A stretch of DNA of 64,000 bases from Herbaspirillum sp. meg3 (GCF_002257565.1 NZ_CP022736.1:2046001-2110000), one strand, 5' to 3'. Positions 44,301-52,659 are shown, counted from the first letter of the stretch. Notes: generated by a model from the letters alone, not told the origin. Numbers and translations: made by a program.

Positions 44301-44600
44301 ATGGAATCCTTGCGACTAGTCATTCATGCACCAACACCGACGGCTCTTGAGCGCGGCCGGCGCAATCTCGCCAATCTGCTGAAGCTGGCTTCCGACGCCG
44401 AGGTCGAGTTGGTGATCAATGCCGGCGCAGTAGCCGCAGCCTTGAGCCAGCCGGATCCTTTGGATGGACATTTGCGTGTTTGTCGCAATACGCTGACGGC
44501 CAACCAGCTCACTGCACCTGAGGGCATCGTCGTCGTCCCTGCCGCGGTATTGCATATCGCGCAGCGGCAGGCTGAAGGCTGGGCTTATATGCGGGCTTGA
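44301..44600 (+). CDS. DsrE-family protein
   Basis: A 99-residue small protein resembling the DsrE/DsrF-like fold used in sulfur-relay and other roles: LRLVIHAPTPTALERGRRNLANLLK, VELVINAGAVAAAL and the single Cys in LRVCRNTLTAN. The start at 44301 (MESLRLVIH) is preferred over an in-frame ATG 54 bp earlier inside the ATPase tail. It directly follows the sulfonate-type transporter. A sulfur-handling role is plausible by family and place only. Confidence 0.75.
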   Translation: MESLRLVIHAPTPTALERGRRNLANLLKLASDAEVELVINAGAVAAALSQPDPLDGHLRVCRNTLTANQLTAPEGIVVVPAAVLHIAQRQAEGWAYMRA

Positions 44601-44678
44601 AGGCCGGCAGCAGCGATAACGCCATGCGATTGATCAGTCATGGCTCGCTACCGTCTTTAACCAGCCTTCAACCTGTCT

Positions 44679-45446
44679 TCAGCCTCGGCCGACGAAAGGC
44701 ATGTGGCTGGCCATGATCGTCATATCCAATACATTCGCTTCCAGAGGCAGCGCGGCGATATAGCGTACGGCGTCGGCGACATGGCGGACATCCATCATCG
44801 GTTCCGGCGCGATCGTGCCATTGGCCTGCAGTACGCCCTTGGTCATGCGCGCAGACAGGGAGGTGAGGGCATTGCCAATGTCGATCTGGCTGCAGGCGAT
44901 GTTGTATTGACGTCCGTCGAGCGCAATGCTTTTTGTCAAACCGCCGATGGCGTGTTTGCTGGCAGTATAAGGAGCGCTCTGCGGGCGCGGTACGTGTGCA
45001 GAGATCGAGCCGTTATTGATGATCCGTCCACCTTGCGGCGATTGTTTCCGCATCAAGCCAAACGCCGCACGCGCACAGAAGAACGCGCCGTTGAGGTTGG
45101 TATTGATGACATTGGTCCATTGCTCATCGGTCAATTCGTCGAAGGGCGTGGCGGGCGTATTGATACCGGCGTTGTTGAACAGCACATCGAGACGGCCGTA
45201 GCGTTCTGTGATTTGCTCAAACAGCGCAGCGACACTGGCTGAGTCGCGGATATCCACCGCAATGGCTTCGGCGTGGGATCCATTGTCGGTAGTCGCGGCC
45301 TGTACCGCAGCTTGCAGTACATCCAGCCGGCGGCCTGCGAAGACCACTGTGAATCCATCTGCCAGCAAGGCATTGGCGACAGCCAGGCCAACACCGCTGC
45401 CGGCGCCGGTGACGAGAGCTATCTTTGATCGGGTTGGCTGGTTCAT
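44679..45446 (-). CDS. Short-chain dehydrogenase/reductase
   Basis: A 255-residue classical SDR. The cofactor motif TGAGSGVG is near residue 15 with an Arg pair (AGRRLD) suggesting NADP(H). NNAGI is intact, and the catalytic Ser, Tyr and Lys are seen in NNGSISAHVPRPQSAPYTASKHAIGG. The second of two close ATGs (45446) is better spaced from AAAGGA. It lies between the transporter genes and the sulfhydrylase but in its own unit. Substrate unknown. Confidence 0.88.
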   Translation of the reverse strand: MNQPTRSKIALVTGAGSGVGLAVANALLADGFTVVFAGRRLDVLQAAVQAATTDNGSHAEAIAVDIRDSASVAALFEQITERYGRLDVLFNNAGINTPATPFDELTDEQWTNVINTNLNGAFFCARAAFGLMRKQSPQGGRIINNGSISAHVPRPQSAPYTASKHAIGGLTKSIALDGRQYNIACSQIDIGNALTSLSARMTKGVLQANGTIAPEPMMDVRHVADAVRYIAALPLEANVLDMTIMASHMPFVGRG

Positions 45447-45521
45447 GCGCATCCTTTGAGAAGAAGTGGGGTGCGCCTACTGTAACGCATGCACGGCGCA
45501 GTCACTTCTCCCACGTCAAGA

Positions 45522-46817
45522 TCAGACGGCGCTCAACGCCTGATCGAGATCGGCGAGCAAATCATCGATATGTTCGATACCGATGGACAGGCGCACCGTG
45601 TCTTCCGTCACACCTGCCTTGACCAGCTCTTCCGGCGACAATTGGCGATGCGTGGTTGACGCCGGATGTGTCGCCAGCGACTTGGCATCGCCGATATTGA
45701 CCAGGCGTGTAAACAACTTCAACGCATCCTGAAACTTCGCGCCGCCGGCCAGGCCGCCTTTGACACCAAAGGTCAAAATGCCGGATGGCTTGCCGTTGAA
45801 ATATTTCTTCGCCAACGCGTGATCAGGATGATCTTCAAGTCCGGCATAGTTGACCCAATTTACCTTCGCATGCTTCTTCAGATACTGCGCCACAGCCAAA
45901 GCGTTGGCAGTAATTCTGTCCAGGCGCAGGGCCAGCGTTTCGATGCCTTGCAAGATCAGAAAGCTGTTGAAAGGAGAAAGCGCCGCACCGGTGTTGCGCA
46001 AGGGAACCACGCGCGCACGGCCGATGTAGGCCGCTTCGCCCAGCGCTTCGGTATAGACCACGCCGTGGTAGCTCACGTCCGGTTCATTGAGGCGCTTGAA
46101 GCGTTCCTTGTGCTTGGCCCACGGGAATTTACCGGAATCGACAATCGCACCGCCCAGGGTGGTGCCGTGTCCACCCAGATACTTTGTGAGGGAATGCACC
46201 ACGATATCGGCACCGTGCTCAATCGGCCGGAGCAGATACGGCGTAGCGACGGTGTTGTCGACGATCAGCGGCACGCCATGGCGGTGTGCAATCTCGGCGA
46301 TAGCGGAAATGTCTGTGATGTTGCCGAGCGGATTGCCGATGGATTCGATGAAGACGGCCTTGGTGCGCGCATCAATATGCTGTTCGAAAGAACCTGGATT
46401 GCGCGGATCGGCAAAGCGGGTCTCGATGCCGAACTGCGGCAAGGTATGGGCAAACAGATTGTAGGTGCCGCCGTAGAGCGTGGAGGCCGAGACGATATTG
46501 TCGCCGGCTTCGGCAATGGTCTGGATCGCATAGGTTACCGCCGCCTGGCCTGACGCGACGGCCAGCGCCGCAATACCGCCTTCCAGTGCCGCGACGCGTT
46601 TTTCCAGCACGTCCTGCGTCGGATTCATGATGCGCGAGTAAATATTGCCTTGCACTTTCAGATCAAACAGATCGGCGCCATGCTGGGTATCGTCGAAGGC
46701 AAAGGCCACTGTCTGATAAATCGGTACCGCGACTGCCTTGGTGGTCGGATCAGGCGCATAGCCTGCATGCACGGACAGTGTTTCGAACTTCCATTGAGGA
46801 GCTTGTGCTTGTGTCAT
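45522..46817 (-). CDS. metY: O-acetylhomoserine sulfhydrylase
   Basis: PLP enzyme making homocysteine from O-acetylhomoserine and sulfide, the direct-sulfhydrylation route to methionine. At 431 residues it is the long MetY form of the Cys/Met metabolism family: ETLSVHAGYAPDPTTKAVAVPIYQTVAFAFDDTQHGADLF at the N-terminus, and the PLP Lys in VVHSLTKYLGGHGTTLGG. A TATGGATATG motif lies 98 bp upstream on the same strand, and the encapsulin sulfur operon ends just upstream behind a terminator. This gives the cell a sink for sulfide. Confidence 0.93.
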   Translation of the reverse strand: MTQAQAPQWKFETLSVHAGYAPDPTTKAVAVPIYQTVAFAFDDTQHGADLFDLKVQGNIYSRIMNPTQDVLEKRVAALEGGIAALAVASGQAAVTYAIQTIAEAGDNIVSASTLYGGTYNLFAHTLPQFGIETRFADPRNPGSFEQHIDARTKAVFIESIGNPLGNITDISAIAEIAHRHGVPLIVDNTVATPYLLRPIEHGADIVVHSLTKYLGGHGTTLGGAIVDSGKFPWAKHKERFKRLNEPDVSYHGVVYTEALGEAAYIGRARVVPLRNTGAALSPFNSFLILQGIETLALRLDRITANALAVAQYLKKHAKVNWVNYAGLEDHPDHALAKKYFNGKPSGILTFGVKGGLAGGAKFQDALKLFTRLVNIGDAKSLATHPASTTHRQLSPEELVKAGVTEDTVRLSIGIEHIDDLLADLDQALSAV

Positions 46818-46914
46818 GGGGATATTCCAGCGAATGAAGTGAATGAGGTGGACTGAAGTGGACGGGCTTGATGACTCTAACGAGCCATCAGGCGCTGGCG
46901 AACGAATGATTTCG

Positions 46915-46924
46915 CATATCCATA
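46915..46924 (-). promoter_or_regulatory. TATGGATATG motif, copy 3 (metY promoter region)
   Basis: Exact copy of the 10-mer on the minus strand, 98 bp before the metY start. Orientation and distance match copy 2 ahead of osmC (104 bp). Confidence 0.4.
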
Positions 46925-47038
46925 TCCGGTATTTTCATCCAGCGGAGAATCCAGGCAGCGTTCAGGCCGAACGTCATTTACATCCTTTGGCCGACGGAGG
47001 AGAAGCGATGACATTCCGCTTGTACGATCCGGAGCGCC

Positions 47039-47075
47039 AAAAAAATGCGGCCATGCCCGGAGGGATGACCGCATT
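47039..47075 (-). terminator. Terminator of the encapsulin operon
   Basis: On the minus strand AATGCGGTCAT pairs with ATGGCCGCATT (one G-U pair) over a 10-nt loop, followed by seven T, 34 bp after the desulfurase stop. It isolates metY from the operon. Confidence 0.92.
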
Positions 47076-47109
47076 AAAAACAGACTTCAGCAGACTTCAG
47101 ATTTCGCGT

Positions 47110-49095
47110 CTAGCCTGCTCGCCGTTGTGAGGCGAGCCTTCTGACGACCGTCGCAAGACGGTCGATTTCGTCGAAGGTATTGTAGAAAGCCAGTGATGGC
47201 CGCACTGTCGTTTCGACGCCGAAGCGGCGCAGAATCGGTTGGGCGCAATGATGGCCGGTACGCACGGCGATACCTTCTTCGTTGAGTGCGTGGCCGACTT
47301 CTTCGGTGCTGTAACCGGCCAGCACGAAAGACATCACGCTGGCCTTGTCGACGGCGGTGCCGATCAGACGCACGCCCTTGATCTCGCGCAGTTGCTGCAT
47401 GCCGTAGACCAGCAGGTCATGTTCGTAGCGGGCGATGTTTTCAATGCCGATCTTGTTGACATAGTCGATGGCAGCACCCAGTCCGACAGCGTCGGCGATG
47501 TTGCCGGTACCTGCTTCGAATTTATTGGGAATCGGCTGGAACACCGTCTTCTCAAACGTCACGTCCGCAATCATGTTACCGCCACCTTGCCAAGGCGGCA
47601 TGTCTTCCAGGACTTCGCGTTTTCCCCAGACGACGCCGATGCCGGTCGGGCCGAACACCTTGTGGCCGGAGAAAACGAAGAAGTCCGCGCCCAGATCCTG
47701 CACGTCGACGCGCATGTGCGACACCGACTGCGCGCCGTCGACCAGCGCCTTGGCGCCCGCACGATGTGCCAGCTCCACGATTTCCTTGACCGGCGTGACC
47801 GTGCCGAGTGCATTCGAGACCTGGGTAATGGCGACGATCTTGGTGCGGTCGTTGAGCAGCTTGCGATACTCGTCCAGCAACACCTGGCCTGAGTCATCCA
47901 CCGGAATCACGCGTAGCTTCGCACCCCTGGCAGCGGCCAGTTGTTGCCACGGCACGATGTTGGCGTGATGCTCCAGATTGGAAACGATGATCTCGTCGCC
48001 TTCGCCGACATGCTGTGCGCCCCAGCTTTTGGCCACCAGATTGATGGCTTCGGTGGTGCCCCGCACAAAAATGACTTCGTTGACGTCAGGTGCATTGATG
48101 AAGCGTCGCACACGTTCACGCGCACCTTCGTAGGCATCCGTAGCACGCGCGGCCAGTTCATGCGCAGCGCGGTGGATGTTCGAGTTTTCGTGCTCGTAGA
48201 AGTAGCTGATGCGGTCGATCACGGATTGCGGTTTGTGCGTCGTTGCCGCGTTATCGAACCAGACCAGTTGGCGGCCGTTGACACGCTCCTGCAGAATCGG
48301 AAAATCGCGCCGTACCGCATGTACGTCGAACGGGGGATGGCGATCGCCGCCTGCCAGCGGCACCGTGGCATGCGGTTGCGCTTTGGCAGGTGTAACGTAA
48401 CCGCTCGGCAGCACCACCGAATCCACGAAGTAATACTGGGGCGTCGTGGATGGCGATGGTGACTGGGGTTGCGACGATGTGGACGACGCGGCACCGGGAA
48501 GTCCGGTGGCCGGCGGTGCAGTCAGGCTGCGATGTTCCGGGATCGACGGCGAGGGCAGATGTGTATCCGGCGTAGGCGTCGGTGCTGTGACTGCCCCGGG
48601 CTGGCCATAGGTATCGCTCAAAAAATAATACGGCGACGCGCCGGTTTGCGGTCGTGTACCGCCGACCGCTTCCGGCACGCCCAGCAATGCACCGCCGCTG
48701 CGTGCTTCATACGCGGGAATCGCGCTCAGAAGTTTGTCCGGAACGCCATTGCCTGCGGGCGCAACAGGCGCCAATGCCGGTGCCCGGTTACCCAGCGACA
48801 GCACCTGGGTTGGCGAGGCCGGTATCAGATTGGTGCCGGGAATCTGCCCTTGCGGAATCGGCGTGCCGGGAACGCTGGGGCCGAAACCTGCCGGACTCAC
48901 CAGTGGTGAACCCGGCGGCGCGATATTGCCGGGCGCCTGCACACCGTGCGGTGCAAACGGCGGGGCCGGTGGCGCCGCAAAGAACTCGGTCGCCAGGCGC
49001 GCCAGCACGGCCGGATCGAACGGCGCGCCGGACGGCTCTGGAACGCCGGCAGGCTGGCTTGCCGGCAGGGAGGTGGAGGGCGAAAGTAGGCTCAC
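47110..49095 (-). CDS. Family 2A encapsulin cargo: cysteine desulfurase with disordered N-terminal domain
   Basis: Removes sulfur from cysteine, leaving alanine and an enzyme persulfide. Residues about 255-661 are a SufS-type class V PLP enzyme: WFDNAATTHKP, NLEHHANIVPW, the PLP Asp in LVDGAQSVSH, Lys479 in FSGHKVFGPTG and the catalytic Cys618 in RTGHHCAQP. Residues 1-250 are Pro/Ala/Gly/Ser-rich and disordered, the hallmark of cargo loaded into Family 2A encapsulins. Within them are a helix-prone patch (DPAVLARLATEFFAA, 27-41) and two similar aromatic motifs (PYYFLSD, 155-161; QYYFVDS, 220-226). The start is GTG without a ribosome site, 8 bp after the encapsulin stop, suggesting coupling and low cargo output. 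Confidence 0.95.
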   Translation of the reverse strand: MSLLSPSTSLPASQPAGVPEPSGAPFDPAVLARLATEFFAAPPAPPFAPHGVQAPGNIAPPGSPLVSPAGFGPSVPGTPIPQGQIPGTNLIPASPTQVLSLGNRAPALAPVAPAGNGVPDKLLSAIPAYEARSGGALLGVPEAVGGTRPQTGASPYYFLSDTYGQPGAVTAPTPTPDTHLPSPSIPEHRSLTAPPATGLPGAASSTSSQPQSPSPSTTPQYYFVDSVVLPSGYVTPAKAQPHATVPLAGGDRHPPFDVHAVRRDFPILQERVNGRQLVWFDNAATTHKPQSVIDRISYFYEHENSNIHRAAHELAARATDAYEGARERVRRFINAPDVNEVIFVRGTTEAINLVAKSWGAQHVGEGDEIIVSNLEHHANIVPWQQLAAARGAKLRVIPVDDSGQVLLDEYRKLLNDRTKIVAITQVSNALGTVTPVKEIVELAHRAGAKALVDGAQSVSHMRVDVQDLGADFFVFSGHKVFGPTGIGVVWGKREVLEDMPPWQGGGNMIADVTFEKTVFQPIPNKFEAGTGNIADAVGLGAAIDYVNKIGIENIARYEHDLLVYGMQQLREIKGVRLIGTAVDKASVMSFVLAGYSTEEVGHALNEEGIAVRTGHHCAQPILRRFGVETTVRPSLAFYNTFDEIDRLATVVRRLASQRRAG

Positions 49096-49103
49096 GTCGC
49101 GGC

Positions 49104-50036
49104 TTATTTGTAGGTGTCAGGATAGTCGTGGTACTTGCCGATTTCGACGTCGTCGAGTACGGCCAGCGCGTCGGTTGTCAACACCGCAAGCGAGCAGTAC
49201 AGCGAAATCAGGTACGACGAAATCGCGTGGTTGTTGATGCCCATGAAACGCACCGACAGACCAGGACTTTGCTCACCCGGCAGACCCGGCTGAAACAGGC
49301 CGACCACGCCCTGACGCTTGTCGCCCACGCGCAGCAGCAGGATCTTGCTCTTGCCATCAGCGACCGGCACCTTGTCGGATGGGATCAGCGGGATGCCGCG
49401 CCAGGTGATGAACTGCGAGCCGAACAGGCTGATGGTCGGCGGCGGCGTGCCGCGGCGAGTTGCTTCGCGGCCGAAGGCAGCGATTGCCAGTGGATGCGTG
49501 AGGAAGAAGGCCGGCTCTTTCCAGACCTTGGTCAGCAGCTCATCGAGGTCATCCGGTGTCGGCGCGCCGGTCAATGGAAAGATACGCTGTTCATCCGTCA
49601 CTTGCGCCAGCAGGCCGTAGTCGGGATTGTTGATCAGCTCGCTTTCCTGATTTTCCTTGATGGTTTCGATGGTCAGGCGCAGCTGTTCCTTGATCTGGTC
49701 GTGCGGGCTGCTGTACAGATCGGATACGCGGGTATGCACGTCGAGCACGGTCGACACCGCGTTGAGGTAATACTCGCGCGGATTTTCTTCGTAGTCGACG
49801 AAGGTGCGCGGCAATTGATTTTCTTCTTCGCGTGCGGTGCAGGTCACCTTGATCGATTCCGGATTCTTGACCTTGTTGAGGCGATAGATACCGGCTTCGA
49901 CGGGCACCCATTGCAACAGATGTGTCAGCCAGCGTGGGCTGATGGTTTCCAGCTGAGGTACGGTTTTTGTTGCGTTTGCTAGTTGCCTTGCTGCGTTATC
50001 GCCAAGCGCGGTGGTACCGCCAACTGTTGCCGACAT
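49104..50036 (-). CDS. Family 2A encapsulin shell protein (SrpI-like)
   Basis: A 310-residue HK97-fold shell protein that self-assembles into a protein nanocompartment. The sequence follows the SrpI/Family 2A pattern: ARQLANATKTVPQLETISPRWLTHLLQWVPVEAGIYRLNKVK (N-terminal arm), NPREYYLNAVSTVLDVHTRVSDLYSSPHDQIKEQLRLT (E-loop/spine region) and LPGEQSPGLSVRFMGINNHAISSYLISLYCSLAVLT. It lacks the cyclic-nucleotide-binding insertion of Family 2B. GGAG lies 8 bp before the ATG. The desulfurase cargo gene follows at 8 bp. Characterised relatives (Synechococcus SrpI, Acinetobacter) respond to sulfur starvation or store sulfur. Confidence 0.95.
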   Translation of the reverse strand: MSATVGGTTALGDNAARQLANATKTVPQLETISPRWLTHLLQWVPVEAGIYRLNKVKNPESIKVTCTAREEENQLPRTFVDYEENPREYYLNAVSTVLDVHTRVSDLYSSPHDQIKEQLRLTIETIKENQESELINNPDYGLLAQVTDEQRIFPLTGAPTPDDLDELLTKVWKEPAFFLTHPLAIAAFGREATRRGTPPPTISLFGSQFITWRGIPLIPSDKVPVADGKSKILLLRVGDKRQGVVGLFQPGLPGEQSPGLSVRFMGINNHAISSYLISLYCSLAVLTTDALAVLDDVEIGKYHDYPDTYK

Positions 50037-50065
50037 CGTGACTCCAATTCATGTGGGTTAGAAAG

Positions 50066-50106
50066 AAAAAAGCTGAGAAATGACCTGCAAAGTGTGGCGT
50101 CTCAGC
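50066..50106 (-). terminator. Terminator-like hairpin inside the encapsulin operon
   Basis: On the minus strand GCTGAGA (50106-50100) pairs with TCTCAGC (50078-50072) across a 21-nt loop and is followed by six T. It lies between the XRE gene and the encapsulin start. With such a large loop it may be a partial terminator or attenuator. Confidence 0.45.
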
Positions 50107-50115
50107 GCCGGCGCC

Positions 50116-50463
50116 TCAACATGCTATAGCCATCAATTTGATGCCGCGCACCAAATTCATTTGGCTGATGGCCTCGCCGCGGGTCACCAATGCGGACGGT
50201 GTGAGCTTTAGTGCGGAGGCCAGTTTTTCGACGGTAACGAGTGAGGCGATGGCGCAGCCGCGTTCTATCTCACCGATATAGGAACGGTTCAGGTTCGAGT
50301 TCTCGGCCAGACGCTCCTGTGACCATCCTTGCGCCTCGCGCAACTGCCGCACACCGATGCCGAAGCTTTGCACCAGCGCGCTGGTGATACTGTCGCCACT
50401 CTCGGACAGGGCGGACTTCAGCTCGCTAGCCGGCGACTTCCTGGAATAATTCTTCTCGCTCAT
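50116..50463 (-). CDS. XRE-family transcriptional regulator
   Basis: A 115-residue regulator with one lambda-repressor-like helix-turn-helix: GVRQLREAQGWSQERLAENSNLNRSYIGEIERGCAIASLVTVEKLASALKLTPSALV. No effector domain. The start at 50463 is preferred because AAGGA is 9 bp upstream; a second ATG (50472) lies too close to that site. It sits between the serine acetyltransferase and the encapsulin genes, so it may regulate this operon. Confidence 0.9.
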   Translation of the reverse strand: MSEKNYSRKSPASELKSALSESGDSITSALVQSFGIGVRQLREAQGWSQERLAENSNLNRSYIGEIERGCAIASLVTVEKLASALKLTPSALVTRGEAISQMNLVRGIKLMAIAC

Positions 50464-50493
50464 ATCAGACATTCCTTGTCGCGTTAGTTGTCG

Positions 50494-51423
50494 TCAGGTT
50501 GCGCCAATGCTGTTGGCGAAAGCGCCTTCACGCGATTCGGCCTGGGCAATCCGGCCGCCCGCAGGGACATCGTGGGTGAGCCAGACATTGCCGCCGATGA
50601 CCGCACCTTTGCCCAGCGTGATGCGGCCAAGAATGGTCGCACCCGCATAGATGACGACATCGTCCTCCACCACGGGATGACGCGGCAATCCCTTCTGCAG
50701 GTTGCCTTCCGCATCGGTTGGGAAGCGTTTTGCGCCCAGCGTCACGGCCTGATAGACCCGTACGCGTTCACCGATCACGGCGGTTTCGCCAATGACTACG
50801 CCGGTACCGTGATCGATGAAGAAGCCGGCACCGATCTTTGCACCGGGATGGATGTCGATGCCGGTGGCGCCGTGCGCGAGTTCCGAGACGATACGCGCCA
50901 GTAACGGCAGGCCGAGAGAGTAGAGCTGATGTCCGAGGCGATAGTGAATCAGCGCCAGCACGCCGGGATAGCACAGCAATACTTCATCCACGCTGCGGGC
51001 GGCAGGATCGCCTTGGTAAGCAGCCAGCACGTCGCTGTCGAGCAGAGTGCGTATCGCCGGCAGCGCTGCGGCAAAGGCTCTGGTCGCAGTCAGGGCGTCA
51101 GCGTCGATGTCGCTGTCCGTTGCGCGGGTGAGGTTGAGCGCGGCGTTGTACTTCAACTCCAGCCGTACTTGTTTCAACAGAGAGTGCAGGGCCGCGTCGA
51201 GTGCGTGCGCGACATGGAAGTTCTCACTCTCCTGGCGCAGATCGGGCGGGCCAAGCCGCATGGGAAAGAGCACGCCCTTGAGGCTGTCGAGGATGGCGGA
51301 CAGTGCATCCCGCGAAGGAAATTCGCGTCCGCCCGGTTCGCTGGTGCGGCGTTGTGCCTGGCGCCAGCTATGACGCGCTTCGTGCAAAGACTGCACGATG
51401 CCGGTGATGTCAAAAGTTGCCAC
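50494..51423 (-). CDS. Serine O-acetyltransferase (EpsC/CysE type)
   Basis: Makes O-acetylserine from serine and acetyl-CoA, the carbon skeleton for cysteine. The 309-residue protein has a helical N-terminal domain and a C-terminal left-handed beta helix: DIHPGAKIGAGFFIDHGTGVVIGETAVIGERVRVYQAVTLGAKRFP, with the catalytic His/Asp pair in HGATGIDIHP and FIDHGTG. It starts at GTG with AAAGGA 6 bp before it. It is a standard partner of Family 2A encapsulin operons: it builds the cysteine the cargo desulfurase consumes. Confidence 0.93.
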   Translation of the reverse strand: MATFDITGIVQSLHEARHSWRQAQRRTSEPGGREFPSRDALSAILDSLKGVLFPMRLGPPDLRQESENFHVAHALDAALHSLLKQVRLELKYNAALNLTRATDSDIDADALTATRAFAAALPAIRTLLDSDVLAAYQGDPAARSVDEVLLCYPGVLALIHYRLGHQLYSLGLPLLARIVSELAHGATGIDIHPGAKIGAGFFIDHGTGVVIGETAVIGERVRVYQAVTLGAKRFPTDAEGNLQKGLPRHPVVEDDVVIYAGATILGRITLGKGAVIGGNVWLTHDVPAGGRIAQAESREGAFANSIGAT

Positions 51424-51528
51424 GGGATTCCTTTATGCAATGAGGCAAAACAGTGGTGCCGATTGTGCTGCCGGCATTCTTCGGCGGAGAACGCAGTTGC
51501 AGGCGGGCGGCGCGTCTCAGGAACGTAT

Positions 51529-52035
51529 TTAATCCTGTACCCAAGGCAGACCGTGGAACCTCCAGCCGTCCGCTTTGCCGCGCTGTTGCTGCGTATCGAT
51601 TTCTCCCTCGAAGCCCTCCAGCACATTGAAAATACAGGTGAAGCCCGCCTTGGTTGCCGCCTCGGCCGCCAGCGCAGAGCGTTTGCCGCTACGGCACAGC
51701 AACAGTGCGACAACGTCCTTGCCGCCGATCTTGCTTTCCAGTTCGCGCACGAATCGCGGATTGCGGGTGAGCGCGGTGCCGGTCGCCCAGGCAACGTGGA
51801 GACTGCCCGGAATGTGGCCGACGAATTTGCGTTCTTCATTGGAGCGGACATCGACCAGCAATACCCCCTGTTCGGAAAACAGCGTCCAGGCAAGCGCCGG
51901 ATCGACGCCGCCTGAAAAAGGGAGACCACGGGATTGGGCGTCGGCTTTGATCGACGCCAGTTCCGCAGGAAGGCTGGGCGAACTGGACGATGTATCGGGT
52001 GAAACTGCAGATGCAAGTGCGTTGGCTGCTGACAT
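51529..52035 (-). CDS. Rhodanese-domain sulfurtransferase
   Basis: A 168-residue single-domain rhodanese. LLVDVRSNEERKFVGHIPGSLHVAWATG is the domain entry and the active-site loop is CRSGKRS, with the persulfide-forming Cys. The ATG at 52035 has GAGG 7 bp upstream; a longer open frame to the right is unsupported. It is the first gene of the encapsulin operon. Persulfide transfer from or to the caged desulfurase is the likely role, since rhodaneses recur in these operons. Confidence 0.92.
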   Translation of the reverse strand: MSAANALASAVSPDTSSSSPSLPAELASIKADAQSRGLPFSGGVDPALAWTLFSEQGVLLVDVRSNEERKFVGHIPGSLHVAWATGTALTRNPRFVRELESKIGGKDVVALLLCRSGKRSALAAEAATKAGFTCIFNVLEGFEGEIDTQQQRGKADGWRFHGLPWVQD

Positions 52036-52541
52036 GAGAAGACCTCGATGATTGTTCTGACGGTACGGAATTGCGGTCATTTTGGTGGCGATAGACAGCA
52101 ACAGGCCGTGAATAGGACTGTACGATCCGTTAAACTGAAATAAAACGAATAAAAATGAGTTCTTAAAGTTGAAAAACAAATATGGGGTGTCAGCCTTTTA
52201 GCTGGAAACCAAACCGTCTGCGGCAGTGCGGTTACATACGTAATGACAATGAAGATGTGAAAGACCACATGGATCGCGTCGTTGGGAAGCGACGCATAAG
52301 GACGGCATCCTGCCAGACAAGTACCGGCAAGCACCCGTGAGCGACTCATTGCAATGGTCCGCAAAGAGCAACTGAATGGGGAGAAAAATCTCCGCTATCC
52401 CGCTGGATATTTTTTTGAAAATCCGTATATGGATAGTCGAATTGATTCGTGGATGGCAGGTCTGAGAAGGAATAAGATGGCTTCACTCTCTGCAGTGAAT
52501 GTTGTGAAACAGGATGGCGCTTCCTCCCTTGGCATCATCCT

Positions 52542-52645
52542 CATGTCGGTTAGCGCCGACATGTGAGCAGATTCAACGCGCGGCTACTTTGCAGATAGCA
52601 CTGAGCCGCGCGGATCTACTCCCAGTCTGCTCACATTTCGGCGCT
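52542..52645 (+). ncRNA. Candidate structured RNA: nested and competing inverted repeats
   Basis: Three pairings overlap. CATGTCGG (52542-52549) pairs with CCGACATG (52556-52563) across 6 nt. The same segment, 52552-52571, pairs with 52626-52645 over 20 bp with one mismatch. Inside that, CGCGCGGCT (52577-52585) pairs perfectly with AGCCGCGCG (52604-52612). The small hairpin and the long stem cannot form together, as in a switch or attenuator. A strong terminator follows at 52660. No known RNA family was recognised. Confidence 0.45.
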
Positions 52646-52659
52646 GCTTCTTCGCTGTT

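Noticed and set aside
52354..52566. Possible 70-residue plus-strand gene before the nested repeats
   Set aside because: No ribosome site, no recognised motif, and its 3' end is part of the inverted-repeat structure. A leader peptide cannot be excluded, but the evidence is too thin.
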